Under the pieces are notes generated by a model. The model was not told the DNA's origin and ran no database searches. It saw only the letters and a list, made by a program, of their open reading frames with translations. A stretch of 64,000 nucleotides of DNA from DAIOEK01 sp963708715 (GTDB lineage: Bacteria; Chloroflexota; Anaerolineae; Anaerolineales; Anaerolineaceae): the NCBI GenBank assembly GCA_963708715.1, contig CAVPSU010000001.1, forward strand, positions 1,426,001 through 1,490,000. The letters are read 5' to 3'. The stretch's first letter is position 1. Every line of letters begins with the position of its first letter. Below are positions 26,098 through 39,658 of this stretch, piece by piece. The position numbers and the translations under genes are program-made.

Positions 26098-27411
26098 ATG
26101 ACGATCTTCAAGGTAGCTGCTCCTAAATATTCGAAGCCAAGAAATTTAGTTATGGTTCTACTAGGCGCTTTTTTAGTTACCACTATTTGGTTCTATTTAG
26201 GATCAGTATTCTATAACGACAAAGGAAAAATGGTTTACCCCCGTTATATTCCTGAAAACAAATGGACAGGGAACGATTTTTTTCTCGATTACAAGTTTGC
26301 CACAAATTACTTTGTTAACCATAAATCGGCATATATCAGAGATGACCCCGAGAATTGGTACTTACAGAATGCGTATCCGCCGTTATTTACCTTTTACCTC
26401 TATCCTATGTTCCTTTTCGATATCTCGTGGATCGGGGGTTATCGCCTTGTTTACGGGCTGATCCTCTTTTTTTACCTTCTCATGTCACTGGTACTTCCAT
26501 ATTTCTACCATCGGTCAAGGTCGATTCCTCCAATAATCATTCTGCTCACCACCGCCGGTATGACCTCTTACGGTCTCCAGTTCGCACTGGAACGGGGGCA
26601 ATTTGACGTTATTGCTATGGGCATCTGTCTCACATCAGTATACATGTTCTGGTATTTTCCAAAATTGCGCTGGTTATCTTACATACTCTTCTTCCTGGCT
26701 TTCCAGTTCAAAATTTACCCGTATGTTTTCATTTTGTGTTTTATTGAGAACTGGAGGGACTGGAAAAGGAACCTCATCCGCCTTGGAAGCCTGACAGGCG
26801 CAATCATTCTCAGTCTGTTTGTAATGGGTACCAAAGGCTTCTTCGAGTTCTTGCGGGCGATATCTTACCAGACCAAGGGAGGTGTGTATTCCCGTGACCA
26901 TGGGGTCAATTACGGGATTGATTACCTTTTGGGAACAAATAATATCAATGTGCCAAGCCAAAGCATTTTGGTTATCAAAGCCATTGTGGTTTTGATCGGT
27001 ATCGTGGTTCTAGCTGCAGTTCTGGTTTTGTATTTCAAGTCAATGCCTTCGGGTTCTTTTTATCCGCCCCTTTTGTTTGCTTGTATGATCTTTGCGATGG
27101 CTTTTTTCCCCGCCAGTAAAGACTACAAATTACCGTTATTGACTGCTGTCTTTGGTGTGTATTCGCTTTATCTTGAGATGAGACTGAGTGATGTTACTGG
27201 TTGGCGTAGTAACGGTATCCATATAGTCTATCTGTTGATGGCCTTCTGCTATTGCAGTACGCTCTATTCCTATGCCTATCGTCCGGTACTCCTACAGAAC
27301 AGTTTCCCGTTCCTATTTGTAATAATGTTGTGCATTCCAATAATTGAGAGGGCATTGTATGTGACGAAAAAACCGCAACAAGGCCCAATTATTGAATTAT
27401 TGTCTGTCTGA
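26098..27411 (+). CDS. GT87/DUF2029-like membrane glycosyltransferase
   Basis: 437 residues from the ATG at 26098, which has GGAG at proper distance; the frame also opens at a TTG at 26029 with no ribosome-binding site. About ten membrane helices are present. Signature pieces of the polyprenol-phosphate mannosyltransferase-like GT87 group are visible: AYPPLFTFYLYP in the first large loop, LERGQFDVIAMG (catalytic-loop NGN/ERGQ-type) and FQFKIYPYVFIL. It would transfer a sugar from a lipid carrier on the outer face of the membrane. GC content climbs back to normal inside this gene. Confidence 0.7.
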   Translation: MTIFKVAAPKYSKPRNLVMVLLGAFLVTTIWFYLGSVFYNDKGKMVYPRYIPENKWTGNDFFLDYKFATNYFVNHKSAYIRDDPENWYLQNAYPPLFTFYLYPMFLFDISWIGGYRLVYGLILFFYLLMSLVLPYFYHRSRSIPPIIILLTTAGMTSYGLQFALERGQFDVIAMGICLTSVYMFWYFPKLRWLSYILFFLAFQFKIYPYVFILCFIENWRDWKRNLIRLGSLTGAIILSLFVMGTKGFFEFLRAISYQTKGGVYSRDHGVNYGIDYLLGTNNINVPSQSILVIKAIVVLIGIVVLAAVLVLYFKSMPSGSFYPPLLFACMIFAMAFFPASKDYKLPLLTAVFGVYSLYLEMRLSDVTGWRSNGIHIVYLLMAFCYCSTLYSYAYRPVLLQNSFPFLFVIMLCIPIIERALYVTKKPQQGPIIELLSV

Positions 27412-27622
27412 AAAGCTCAAAGAACGGGTCGACAAATGGAAATATATTTTGGTGTTAATCACACCTTGTTTTGTGCTTTAATCGAAATAAAGGTTTGCAA
27501 ATTAGAAGGTTACGCTTCATATCGGAGGGCATTAATTTGCCTATCACAAAGATCCAACGGTCGCTCTCTTTACTAACGGCCGCGCCTGATAACCCATCCC
27601 GGGCACTCGTATTCGGAATCTG
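27412..27622. other. Intergenic stretch, nothing recognised
   Basis: Between the GT87-like gene and the fragment that follows. No convincing ORF, RNA or terminator stem was found; GC content is mixed. Confidence 0.4.
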
Positions 27623-27773
27623 TTAGTTCGTATGAAAACAAATCGTATCCCCTTCCAGTCTGCCCTCGTATAGTTCCTGTTTCACATCTTCATATAACCG
27701 AACCAGGTAGCGGTAGTCTGCCCGAGCCAGACTCAGGGTATTCCTGGAGTTTAACTGCCGATGTAGTAATCCC
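27623..27773 (-). pseudogene. Possible C-terminal gene fragment
   Basis: A minus-strand frame ending at 27623 encodes about 50 residues with protein-like composition (ARADYRYLVRLYEDVKQEL), resembling the C-terminal helix of sulfotransferase-type enzymes. It has no start and upstream runs into the 3' end of the sulfatase-like gene in another frame. It could equally be chance. Confidence 0.3.
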
Positions 27774-29340
27774 TTATTTGCAGGAATTAGGCACCTCCAC
27801 AAACATTCCTTCAGTATATTTCTTTTGAAAGAAGCTGTGGTCGTGTAGTAGTGGGTAACCCTTGTCCAAAACACTACCGGCCGCCAGTCGCATCACGTTA
27901 GCGGGAGTGATCGTATTATACAGATGCTCAGTTAATTCGGGTGGCCCGTAGACGGCGGTGAGGTTCAACAGTGAATCATAATCATCCCCTGGATAGTTTT
28001 GCTGGTCGTACCGTAGACCATGATCTGATAAAAGGACGACTATTGGCTGGATGCCCGGTTTTTCCAACAATCTTTGGATGCTCTGTAAAACCCGGGAGTT
28101 TACATATTCCAACTGACCTACATATGCTTTCGGCGTCAGTTGTGGGGTGTAGACCTGTTTGCCATTTTTTCCTAACACCAGGGGGTTATGTACAGCCATC
28201 AGATGGGCGAAAACAAATTTAAGGCCTGGGGTGTCGATCGCTTGATCGAAATGTTTGAAGCCATTCATCTTCAACTTGTAAAAAAAATCCGGATTGCTGC
28301 GGAGTTCCTTGGCAAGTTGTTTTTGGGATTTAGGCTCACTTACTACTACACCCATTCTGGCGCTCATATCATCCAAGGCTGTAAGCATCGAAGTCTCAAT
28401 AAATGCGGTTTCAAACGGGGTTATCTCATTCGTGTTTTTCGTCTCGAAATAGATATCGGCTTGAGTCAGTTCGGTGAAGTAGTATCCAGTCTCCTGGGCG
28501 ATGATTTGATAGCCCTTCGCTCTTAAATCACTCTCAAGAACGCTCGCCTTTATTCCTTGGGCGAGTCCTTCGTCTGTAGTTGTATCCAAAAATGAGCTGG
28601 TTTCATCTGGAAGAGTTGAAATATAGTCCAGATTCAGCATCGAGTAGACCGATTGGATCGTCCAGCGATAATTGGATTGGCTGCACGGTATCACCCGAAA
28701 CCCCATCGTTTCCAGCTCTTGTAGAAAAGGCGTGTTATCGAATTGAAACGTTTTCATCAGCACATCTGCCCGGGGATATTCGTCCAGAATGATCAGGTAT
28801 ATATCTGGCTGGTTCGAATCTCCTGTTGGGGTTGGAGAGTTTACCTTCGCCCTTGCCAACTGTGCTTCTTCTAGTAGCGTCCGTGCGATCGGGAAAACCG
28901 CATAAAGAGACAGTCCAAGCAAGATGATGTTTACCAAAGAAACAAAGTTTTTGAGGTCGCGCCTTGAACGGATCACAAGCAACAGGAGTAAACCGACCAA
29001 GACCACGAAAACCGGCAATAAGTAGGTGTGGCGAATATAGGTGAGGTGGTTGTTCACAAACCAGGTATATACATGTCCATAGGAGAAGAAAGGCAGAGCG
29101 ATCAGGGCACCGGCAAGAGATGCTTTTTGATGCATTGCGGAGAATAGCCCACAGCGCGATTGACAGGACCAATCCGACTCCGAAACAGATCAGCAGGCTG
29201 CGCCAGACGTCATCACTGCCTGCCTGGTTCACATTAACGGACCAGAAGAATAGGATAGGATATAAAGAAGCAAGTAGAGGGGTAATAGGGATCGAGCGAT
29301 TCCATTTAGATTTCATTTGTTCCACCGATTCTACTGCCAT
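27774..29340 (-). pseudogene. Sulfatase-like membrane protein A, one frameshift
   Basis: The gene starts at ATG 29340 in a TAATG overlap with gene B. The first 75 codons give N-terminal membrane segments (RSIPITPLLASLYPILFF); the frame then breaks in an A5 run (forward T5, 29124-29128), where one extra A shifts it. The downstream frame continues with KASLAGALIALPFFSYGHVY, further helices, PDIYLIILDEYPRADVL, FAHLMAVHNPL and LLSDHGLR. The joined product is about 521 residues, collinear with gene B. The lesion is real inactivation, a slippage site or a sequencing error. Enzyme class as for 22315-23928. Confidence 0.85.
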
Positions 29341-30876
29341 TACGGACTGCACCGATTTGGTATTATCGTGAAGCTTCCTGGTGTGGATTTGTTGTCTAAA
29401 AAGGTGAAATCCTCCAGTAATGGGTAATCCTTACCTAGTAACTGCGTTGCGATAATTCTCATCACATTTACCGGAGTGATTGTTGGATACAACCGGCTCT
29501 GTATGGATTCTGGTGCATACACTGAAATAAAATTTGTAGAGAGTGTGTCCATTGACTCCCGGGACCCATGGTCTGATAGTAGGATGATGATGGGTTTACT
29601 TGTGGATGAATCCAAAATTTTCTTCATTGCGGAAAGAATCCGCTGGTTGACATAATAAATTTGATCGGTATAAGTTTTGGGGGTCATTTTCTGGAGACCA
29701 ATATAGGTTCCAAAGCGATCCATCACCATCGGCCTGTGAGGCGCGAGAAGGTGTGCAAAAACGAATTTGGGACCGGTTATCTCACTCGACCGATCCAGTT
29801 GGTCCAACCCGAATTGTTTTATCGCGTAATTATATTCAGGAGATTCATTGATGGAATCAATGTCCCGTGAAGGGTCAATAATAACGTCAGATTCGGGAAG
29901 CCACCCAAACCTGGTCCGAATCACCTGAATGGCAACCATCATGGTGGTGTTCTGGTAAACTGCCTCAAAATGGTTGATCTGCGAAGGGTCAAACTCGAAT
30001 TTTGTATACTGGTCGCTGTTGGTAAATTCTGAAAACGCAAACCCTGTATCAAACGCGACTGTTTTATACCCGGTTTCTCTTCAGGCTTTTACTAAAAAGA
30101 CTGTACCGGAGGTCGTGAGCGATCTCCGTCGTGGTCAATGTCGATCGATGCACTTCACCTGAATTGGGTAACTTACCCAAATAATCCAGGTTCAACATCG
30201 TATACATGGAAAGATCAGTATGCAAGTAATTCGGTTGGCTGCATGGAATGGTCACAAAACCCAGTTCATCCAGTTCCCTCAGAAATCCCGAGTTGTCGAA
30301 CTCATCCTTCTGTAAAAGCATATCGGATCTGGTGTATTCATCCAATACGATCAAGAACACATCAGGGACAGTCCCTGTAGGATTTTGAGGATTGGGAGGT
30401 TCGTTGGTTAAGATTTGATCCTGATTTATGGAAATCAAATATGAAGTAATCGGTACGAGAGATATGATGGTCAACGCAAAGAGGATCAGATTTGTGATTG
30501 CCACCATGCCGGATAAATCCCGGTTGGATCTCCAGATTGCCCACAGGATGAGGGCAATGAAGCCAACAGCCAGAGGGAACCAAAGAAAGGTTCTGGCAAA
30601 TGTTGGAAACGTACCTTTAATCCATTGGAACCAATGACCGTATGTAAGGAAAATCAAAATAAGACTTGCTCCCGCCATGGCTGATTTAGACCAGTCGCGC
30701 CAGACGAGACGGAAGAAAAGCCCGATCACAACCGAGGTTGCAATGAGGAGAAGCAAGGTTCTCCAGATCTCACCCACCCGGAATTGGGTTAAGTTGGCGG
30801 ATAGAAAGTAAGTAAAAGGATATAATGCCGCCAATAGCGGTGTTATGGGGAGGGAAAGCCAGCGAGTATGTTTCAT
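29340..30876 (-). pseudogene. Sulfatase-like membrane protein B, one frameshift
   Basis: The first frame (30876 to about 30081) encodes five membrane helices and PDVFLIVLDEYTRSDML, but ends after SLFSKSLKRNRV. Removing one A near 30080-30081 restores SLRETGYKTVAFDTG and the remaining 240 codons, including FVFAHLLAPHRPM and ILLSDHGSR. The restored product is about 511 residues and a paralogue of gene A, to whose start its stop codon is fused (TAATG). It is upstream of the rrn operon and transcribed away from it. Confidence 0.85.
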
Positions 30877-30999
30877 TGGATTATGGCAGAGTCGTTACTT
30901 TATTCTAATCCTATCGGAATGAATGACCAGTGTGAGTACTGGAAGGGATTGATCTTAAAATTGATGCAAAATTGGTGCCCAAATTGTCCAATGAATCCC

Positions 31000-31027
31000 T
31001 TGACAAGACTGGGGTAAGGCATATAAT
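31000..31027 (+). promoter_or_regulatory. rrn promoter P1
   Basis: A TTGACA box (31000-31005) and a perfect TATAAT (31022-31027) are separated by 16 bp, about 305 bp before the 16S gene. Confidence 0.8.
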
Positions 31028-31140
31028 TGGGAACGCACTTAAGAACAAATCAGATCTAGCGAAAGCAGATCGGTGACAACTGAACAGGACGAAGCAGGGT
31101 CTCGAAAGTAGGCCTTTTGCATGTCTCGTCGGTGAGGGAG

Positions 31141-31167
31141 CCGATGTTGAAAAAGACATCGGTTTTT
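31141..31167 (+). terminator. Terminator-like hairpin between the two rrn promoters
   Basis: CCGATGT (31141-31147) pairs with ACATCGG (31156-31162) and is followed at once by TTTTT. Transcripts from P1 would meet this 107-140 nt after initiation, before P2. It may end a short leader RNA or serve as an antitermination-controlled attenuator. Confidence 0.65.
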
Positions 31168-31182
31168 AGTCTGTCAACGCCC

Positions 31183-31211
31183 TTGACAAGGGCAAACAAG
31201 GCGATTAGAAT
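31183..31211 (+). promoter_or_regulatory. rrn promoter P2
   Basis: TTGACA (31183-31188) and TAGAAT (31206-31211) are separated by 17 bp, about 120 bp before the 16S gene. Confidence 0.75.
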
Positions 31212-31228
31212 CCAGCCCTCGCAGTTGA

Positions 31229-31259
31229 AAAGGCACCTTAACAACTGAATAGTGATAGG
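31229..31259 (+). promoter_or_regulatory. boxA-like element and 16S precursor stem, 5' arm
   Basis: GGCACCTTAACAACTGAA resembles a bacterial boxA antitermination site. The 20 nt at 31240-31259 pair imperfectly with 32945-32964 (AACAACTGA..AGTGATAGG against CCTATCACT..TCAGTTGTT), forming the stem that RNase III would cut to release pre-16S RNA. A sister element precedes 23S. Confidence 0.55.
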
Positions 31260-31331
31260 AAGTACAAACCAATCGTTCAATTCTAGTAATCCGAAAAAAA
31301 CATTAATCTCTGAATAAGAGATAATTTTTTG

Positions 31332-32837
<1,506 letters not shown>

Positions 32838-32980
32838 TATGGAGATCTGAGCAAACGTCTTCGGACGAGCGCTCTACTCCAATCAGTAACAAAAAATCCT
32901 CGCACGGTGTGCGAGGCTGCTGATCGAAGTCGAAGCGAGTATTTCCTATCACTCCTCAGTTGTTAAGGGGAGATCGACAT

Positions 32981-33054
32981 GGGCCTTTAGCTCAGTTGGT
33001 TAGAGCGTGCCTCTGATAAGGGCAAGGTCTCAGGTTCGAGCCCTGAAAGGCCCA
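32981..33054 (+). tRNA. tRNA-Ile (GAU)
   Basis: A full cloverleaf of 74 nt: acceptor GGGCCTT with AAGGCCC, T-arm GGTTCGAGCC, anticodon loop CTGATAA with anticodon GAT. The CCA end is not encoded. Located in the 16S-23S spacer, as in many bacteria. Confidence 0.97.
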
Positions 33055-33073
33055 CTACCCGTGGGAATACTAC

Positions 33074-33146
33074 GGGGATGTAGCTTAGTTGGGAGAGCGC
33101 CGCCTTTGCACGGCGGAGGTCAGGGGTTCGAATCCCCTCATCTCCA
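33074..33146 (+). tRNA. tRNA-Ala (UGC)
   Basis: A 73-nt cloverleaf: acceptor GGGGATG with CATCTCC (one G-U), T-arm GGTTCGAATCC, anticodon loop TTTGCAC with anticodon TGC. The CCA end is not encoded. 19 bp after tRNA-Ile. Confidence 0.97.
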
Positions 33147-33472
33147 CTGGCTGCTTACCGCAGGAGATAGAAACTGAATTTAGTCAAACGAACTTCGATC
33201 CAATAAGTTGTAGGCAAATGCCCGACTGAAAACAGGCCCGGCGGAATGCCGGGTCGATTTGTCTCAAAATAGAATAGGTTGTACGAAGCCTCCGAGTGCT
33301 TCTGATCGCAGATCGAGCGATACTCGGCGCCGGACAACCGGCGCTGACGCAAGACCAGTGAACTTTAATAATTGAATAGTGATGATGTAGGCCAATTTTG
33401 AATTGCATTTCATGCGAATTGAAATTTTGTAGATGTGATGAAGGAAGAAGTATCGAATTCTCCGCATCACGT
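33147..33472 (+). other. tRNA-Ala to 23S spacer with boxA-like element and processing stem
   Basis: There is no gene in this stretch. GAACTTTAATAATTGAATAG (33359-33378) resembles the boxA-like leader found before 16S. The 16 nt at 33374-33389 are perfectly complementary to 36492-36507 beyond 23S, and CTCCGCATCACG (33460-33471) pairs with 36441-36452. Together they form the long pre-23S processing stem. Confidence 0.7.
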
Positions 33473-36440
<2,968 letters not shown>

Positions 36441-36529
36441 CGTGGTGCGGAGAACTCGGTACTCCTTCTTCTATAACATCTGCAATCAACTTACATCATC
36501 ACTATTCACTAGACTTTGTAAATAAAGTC

Positions 36530-36648
36530 TCTTGGTGATTGGAGCGACGAGGGTACACCCGGTAACATCTCGAACCCGGTCGTTAAGCTTGTCAGCGCCG
36601 ATGGTACTTGGAGGGCGACTTCCTGGGAGAGTAGGTCATTGCCAAGAG
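36530..36648 (+). rRNA. rrf: 5S ribosomal RNA
   Basis: About 119 nt closed by TCTTGG/CCAAGA, with the conserved CGAACCCGG loop and GGGAGAGTAGGTC-type 3' half. The stem extends beyond the mature ends (AAAGTCTCTTGG with CCAAGAGACTTT), as expected for a precursor. Confidence 0.93.
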
Positions 36649-36678
36649 ACTTTTATTTATTAATAACCTCGACTAAAG

Positions 36679-36725
36679 ACATCCTCCATCTTGAGAATGA
36701 GTTCTCAGGACAAGGGATGTTTTTT
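36679..36725 (+). terminator. rrn operon terminator
   Basis: ACATCC (from 36680) pairs with GGATGT (to 36720), with an inner stem TGAGAA/TTCTCA. Six T follow at 36720-36725, 30 bp after 5S. Confidence 0.75.
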
Positions 36726-36785
36726 CATTTAAGGCATCGTACTCCAAACACCGACCAGAACGGGAGATTTTATTCTGGCAACTGA

Positions 36786-38135
36786 CTACCCAGATACTGG
36801 CAGGCGGATAAGGATACTGGTCCCGTGACCTATTTTGCTCTCCGCCCAGATCGATCCATTATGTTGTTCTACGATCGATCGCGCAATTGCCAGCCCAAGA
36901 CCAGACCCTCCATTGTCGCGAATTCGCGCCTGATCGGTCCTGTATAACCGATCAAATATTTTCTCCAGGTCACCTTCAGGTATTCCCTTGCCTGTATCAT
37001 GTACCCCCAAGATTACATCGTTGTCAACCATTTTCCCCGAGAGCCGGATGGTCCCCCCACTGGGTGTGGATCGAATAGCGTTATCCATCAGATTACTGAA
37101 AACCTGCACCATTCGGTTCAAATCAACGGATATATCCTCCAACTTATCGCCAACATCCATTTCGAGAGTGATTCCTTTAACACTTGCCTGGTATTGAAAG
37201 AGATCATGTACTTCGGTAACGAGTGTATTCGGGTTACACCGGACTTGGTTAAGACGGAGTTCCCCCGCATCAGTTAAGGAGAGGGTTCGTAAATCGTCCA
37301 CCAGATGATTAAGCCGGATCGATTCTTCCCGGATAATTTCAATAGTTTCCTGATTCGATGGCAGTACTCCATCGTGGATTCCTTCTGCATGACCCAAAAT
37401 CACGCTGATTGGTGTGCGCAATTCATGGGCAATATCTGCCGTCATCTGTTTACGCGAATCCATCGCATTTCGCAATTTGTCCGTCATTTCGTTGAATACT
37501 CTCGCCAGTTCCCCCAATTCATCAGCAGACCGTACTTTTACCCGATGATCCAGGTTCCCTTTCGACACTTCCCTCGCCGCTAGCGTTAACTCTCTCAGAG
37601 GACGGGTGAAGAATCGCGAGATAAAAATGCCAAAAATGAGTGCAATTAAAATGGCGATGACCCCGCTCTCGATCATCAACCGGTTAACCCGGTCGAGGAA
37701 GCTGGGCTCATTAGGTCCGGGACGCGGGACCGGGCTTCGAATATCCAGGTATCCAACAGCCTGCTCCCCAACGATAATGGGTAGCGAGCTTACCTGATCT
37801 CGAATTAATAATATGTCTCCTGGATGATAAATCCCGCTTCCCACAATGACCCGATAAGTTGGATCCGTCAGAATAAAAGGAGGTGGATATTCAGGGCTGA
37901 TTGGCATTTTCAGGGATTGATACAAACCGGGCAACGCAGAATTAACCTGTTGCCACGAGCCATTTTCCTGATAATACGTAACAAAATGTTCTGTGATACT
38001 GGACCGATCCAGATCCAGAAGATATGTGTTAAATTCCTTGTTGGTTACCCTCTGATTGACAATCACGACCATACTGATAGTTAGAGCGCTAATGGCGAGA
38101 AATGCCAGGGTCAGTTTTATAGTAATACTTTTCAT
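36786..38135 (-). CDS. Sensor histidine kinase (HAMP, HisKA, HATPase)
   Basis: 449 residues from the ATG at 38135; a TTG at 38153 is an alternative. One N-terminal TM, an extracytoplasmic sensor domain of about 125 residues and a second TM are followed by HAMP (FTRPLRELTLAAREVSKGNL), the H-box (DIAHELRTPISVILGH) and an ATP-binding domain (NLMDNAIRSTP, GKGIPEGDLEKIFDRLYR, GSGLGLAI). It would phosphorylate the response regulator encoded directly upstream. It is the last gene of the efflux/two-component set. The sensor domain has no obvious named fold. Confidence 0.9.
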   Translation of the reverse strand: MKSITIKLTLAFLAISALTISMVVIVNQRVTNKEFNTYLLDLDRSSITEHFVTYYQENGSWQQVNSALPGLYQSLKMPISPEYPPPFILTDPTYRVIVGSGIYHPGDILLIRDQVSSLPIIVGEQAVGYLDIRSPVPRPGPNEPSFLDRVNRLMIESGVIAILIALIFGIFISRFFTRPLRELTLAAREVSKGNLDHRVKVRSADELGELARVFNEMTDKLRNAMDSRKQMTADIAHELRTPISVILGHAEGIHDGVLPSNQETIEIIREESIRLNHLVDDLRTLSLTDAGELRLNQVRCNPNTLVTEVHDLFQYQASVKGITLEMDVGDKLEDISVDLNRMVQVFSNLMDNAIRSTPSGGTIRLSGKMVDNDVILGVHDTGKGIPEGDLEKIFDRLYRTDQARIRDNGGSGLGLAIARSIVEQHNGSIWAESKIGHGTSILIRLPVSG

Positions 38136-38140
38136 ATTAA

Positions 38141-38824
38141 TCAATTCCGGCAAATCCGATACCCAACTCCATAGATTGTATCGATATACAGTTTACTTCC
38201 ATTTACTCCCCTAAATTTTGCCCGCAGATTTTTAATGTGGAGATCAATGGTCCGTTCATATCCTTCATAACGACTACCCTGAATAGCATCCAGTAAATCC
38301 AACCTGGAAAAAACCTTTCCCGGACTGGACATCAGGGACGAAAGGATTTCGAATTCTGATGGAGTCAAATCTATGAATTGATCCGACACCAGAACGGTAT
38401 GTGCTCCATAGTCGAGTGTGATATCTGCCACCTGGAACACCTTGTTGTTCATTTGTTTTTTACTTTCCCGGCGCAAAACAGCCCGGACTCTGGCCATGAG
38501 TTCACGCGGATAGAATGGCTTGGACACATAATCGTCCGCCCCCAATTCCAATCCAACCACCCTTTCATCCTCATCCACCTTAGCGGTCAGAAAAATTACC
38601 GGGGCGGAATAGTCTTTGCGATACTCACGCAGGAACTCATAGCCATCCATATCAGGCATCATGATGTCCAGGATCACCAGGTCTGGTTTTTCGTGTTTTG
38701 CCAGGTCGAAACCAATGCGACCATTATTCGCTACCCAGACGGTAAAGCCTTCCCGTTCGAGATAGGCTTTTACCAGACTAGTGATGTGTTCCTCGTCATC
38801 CACTACTAAAACACTTTTTGCCAT
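38141..38824 (-). CDS. OmpR-family response regulator
   Basis: 227 residues. The receiver domain has an acidic pocket (DDEEH), phospho-acceptor Asp in DLVILDIMMPDMDG, and KPF with the conserved Lys. The C-terminal winged-helix DNA-binding domain (LTPSEFEILSSLMSSPGKVFSR, then YERTIDLHIKNLRAKF) is of OmpR/PhoB type. It forms a pair with the kinase 5 bp downstream. A tandem 11-bp repeat upstream of the efflux operon (43150-43171) is a candidate binding site. Confidence 0.93.
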   Translation of the reverse strand: MAKSVLVVDDEEHITSLVKAYLEREGFTVWVANNGRIGFDLAKHEKPDLVILDIMMPDMDGYEFLREYRKDYSAPVIFLTAKVDEDERVVGLELGADDYVSKPFYPRELMARVRAVLRRESKKQMNNKVFQVADITLDYGAHTVLVSDQFIDLTPSEFEILSSLMSSPGKVFSRLDLLDAIQGSRYEGYERTIDLHIKNLRAKFRGVNGSKLYIDTIYGVGYRICRN

Positions 38825-38899
38825 TCATTCCTCTACTTACCATTCTACAGGAATTGGAGAGAGCCATCTAATACCAGAACCTGGTCTTTTCATGTTTAG

Positions 38900-38937
38900 C
38901 CGCGGATGGTTCCCTGGCCAAAGGGAATCATCCGCGG
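38900..38937. terminator. Strong hairpin between lipoprotein and response-regulator genes
   Basis: A 16-bp stem (38900-38915 with 38922-38937, CCGCGGATG core, one wobble) has a 6-nt loop. No U-tract follows on the minus strand, so it may be an attenuator or mRNA-end stabiliser separating the efflux genes from the two-component genes. Confidence 0.6.
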
Positions 38938-38953
38938 GCATTCCTTGTATATG

Positions 38954-39643
38954 CTAACCGGTGATTATTTTTTGTAACATGCTGATCAAAGGGTCAAGCA
39001 AGGTATCTGCCATCATAGCCATGGCGGTTACCTGTCGTTGGGTGGACGCCCCATTCCCGGAATTACCGGAAGACAAATTGACGGCATCCGGCGGTATTCC
39101 ACCACCATCAGCAGGTATCTGAATCATGCCACCGCCACCCGGTCCCCCACCCTGTCCGCCGCCACCTCCCCCTGGAGGGCCGGAGAAACTGATGGAAGGT
39201 CTCTCATCATTGCCCATGCCAGTGGAGGAAGAGGCGGTCGATGTGGTGCCGAGAGATTGCACCAATTCCATGACGTCCCGGGTAGTCAGATTTAACACGC
39301 TTATTGCGCTCATCTGGTCTTCCGTCATAAGTGCCTTGACCTGTGCCAGTATGGCTGATTTCTCTTCCGGGGCGGCGGAATCACGGGTGCTTAATTCTTT
39401 GTAACCCTGCCAGAGGAAGAGCAAATCCTGGGCTTGTTCCTTTGTGACAGCCTGTTCGGTGCCATCCAGCTTCAGCGTCCCGACTATCAACAGGGCGGCA
39501 TCGGGCAAATTACTTCCCGAAACTTCAGTACCCCCTGTACTTGTAGATGTACCGTTTCCCACTCTGGCAGACGGATTGGCAGTGCATGCAGCAGCCAGTA
39601 AAACTATCAGCATTCCGGAAATAATTATCAAAAAACGTTTCAT
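38954..39643 (-). CDS. Lipoprotein with Gly-rich segment, efflux-associated
   Basis: 229 residues. The signal peptide ends in LLAAAC (lipid Cys near residue 20), followed by a Ser/Thr/Gly linker. A folded-looking helical part contains VTKEQAQDLLFLWQGYKEL and LMTEDQMSAI, and a very Gly/Pro-rich segment follows (GPPGGGGGGQGGGPGGGG). A final helix lies at MMADTLLDPLISMLQ. I do not recognise a named domain. It sits 15 bp after the ABC permease gene, so it is probably co-made with the MacAB-like exporter and may be an outer-face accessory or stress sensor. AAAGGAG lies upstream. Confidence 0.7.
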   Translation of the reverse strand: MKRFLIIISGMLIVLLAAACTANPSARVGNGTSTSTGGTEVSGSNLPDAALLIVGTLKLDGTEQAVTKEQAQDLLFLWQGYKELSTRDSAAPEEKSAILAQVKALMTEDQMSAISVLNLTTRDVMELVQSLGTTSTASSSTGMGNDERPSISFSGPPGGGGGGQGGGPGGGGMIQIPADGGGIPPDAVNLSSGNSGNGASTQRQVTAMAMMADTLLDPLISMLQKIITG

Positions 39644-39658
39644 TCGTAGACTCCTTTA

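Noticed and set aside
28735..29352. Separate 205-residue protein overlapping the sulfatase-like gene
   Set aside because: Only its first 75 residues look real and they are the N-terminus of gene A before the frameshift.
29340..29942. Stand-alone 200-residue hydrolase
   Set aside because: It is the C-terminal half of gene B; coding continues upstream of its ATG in the same frame to the lesion at 30080.
36492..36507. Inverted repeat at 33374/36492 as transposon ends around 23S
   Set aside because: It is the expected pre-23S processing stem; the content between is only rRNA and leader.
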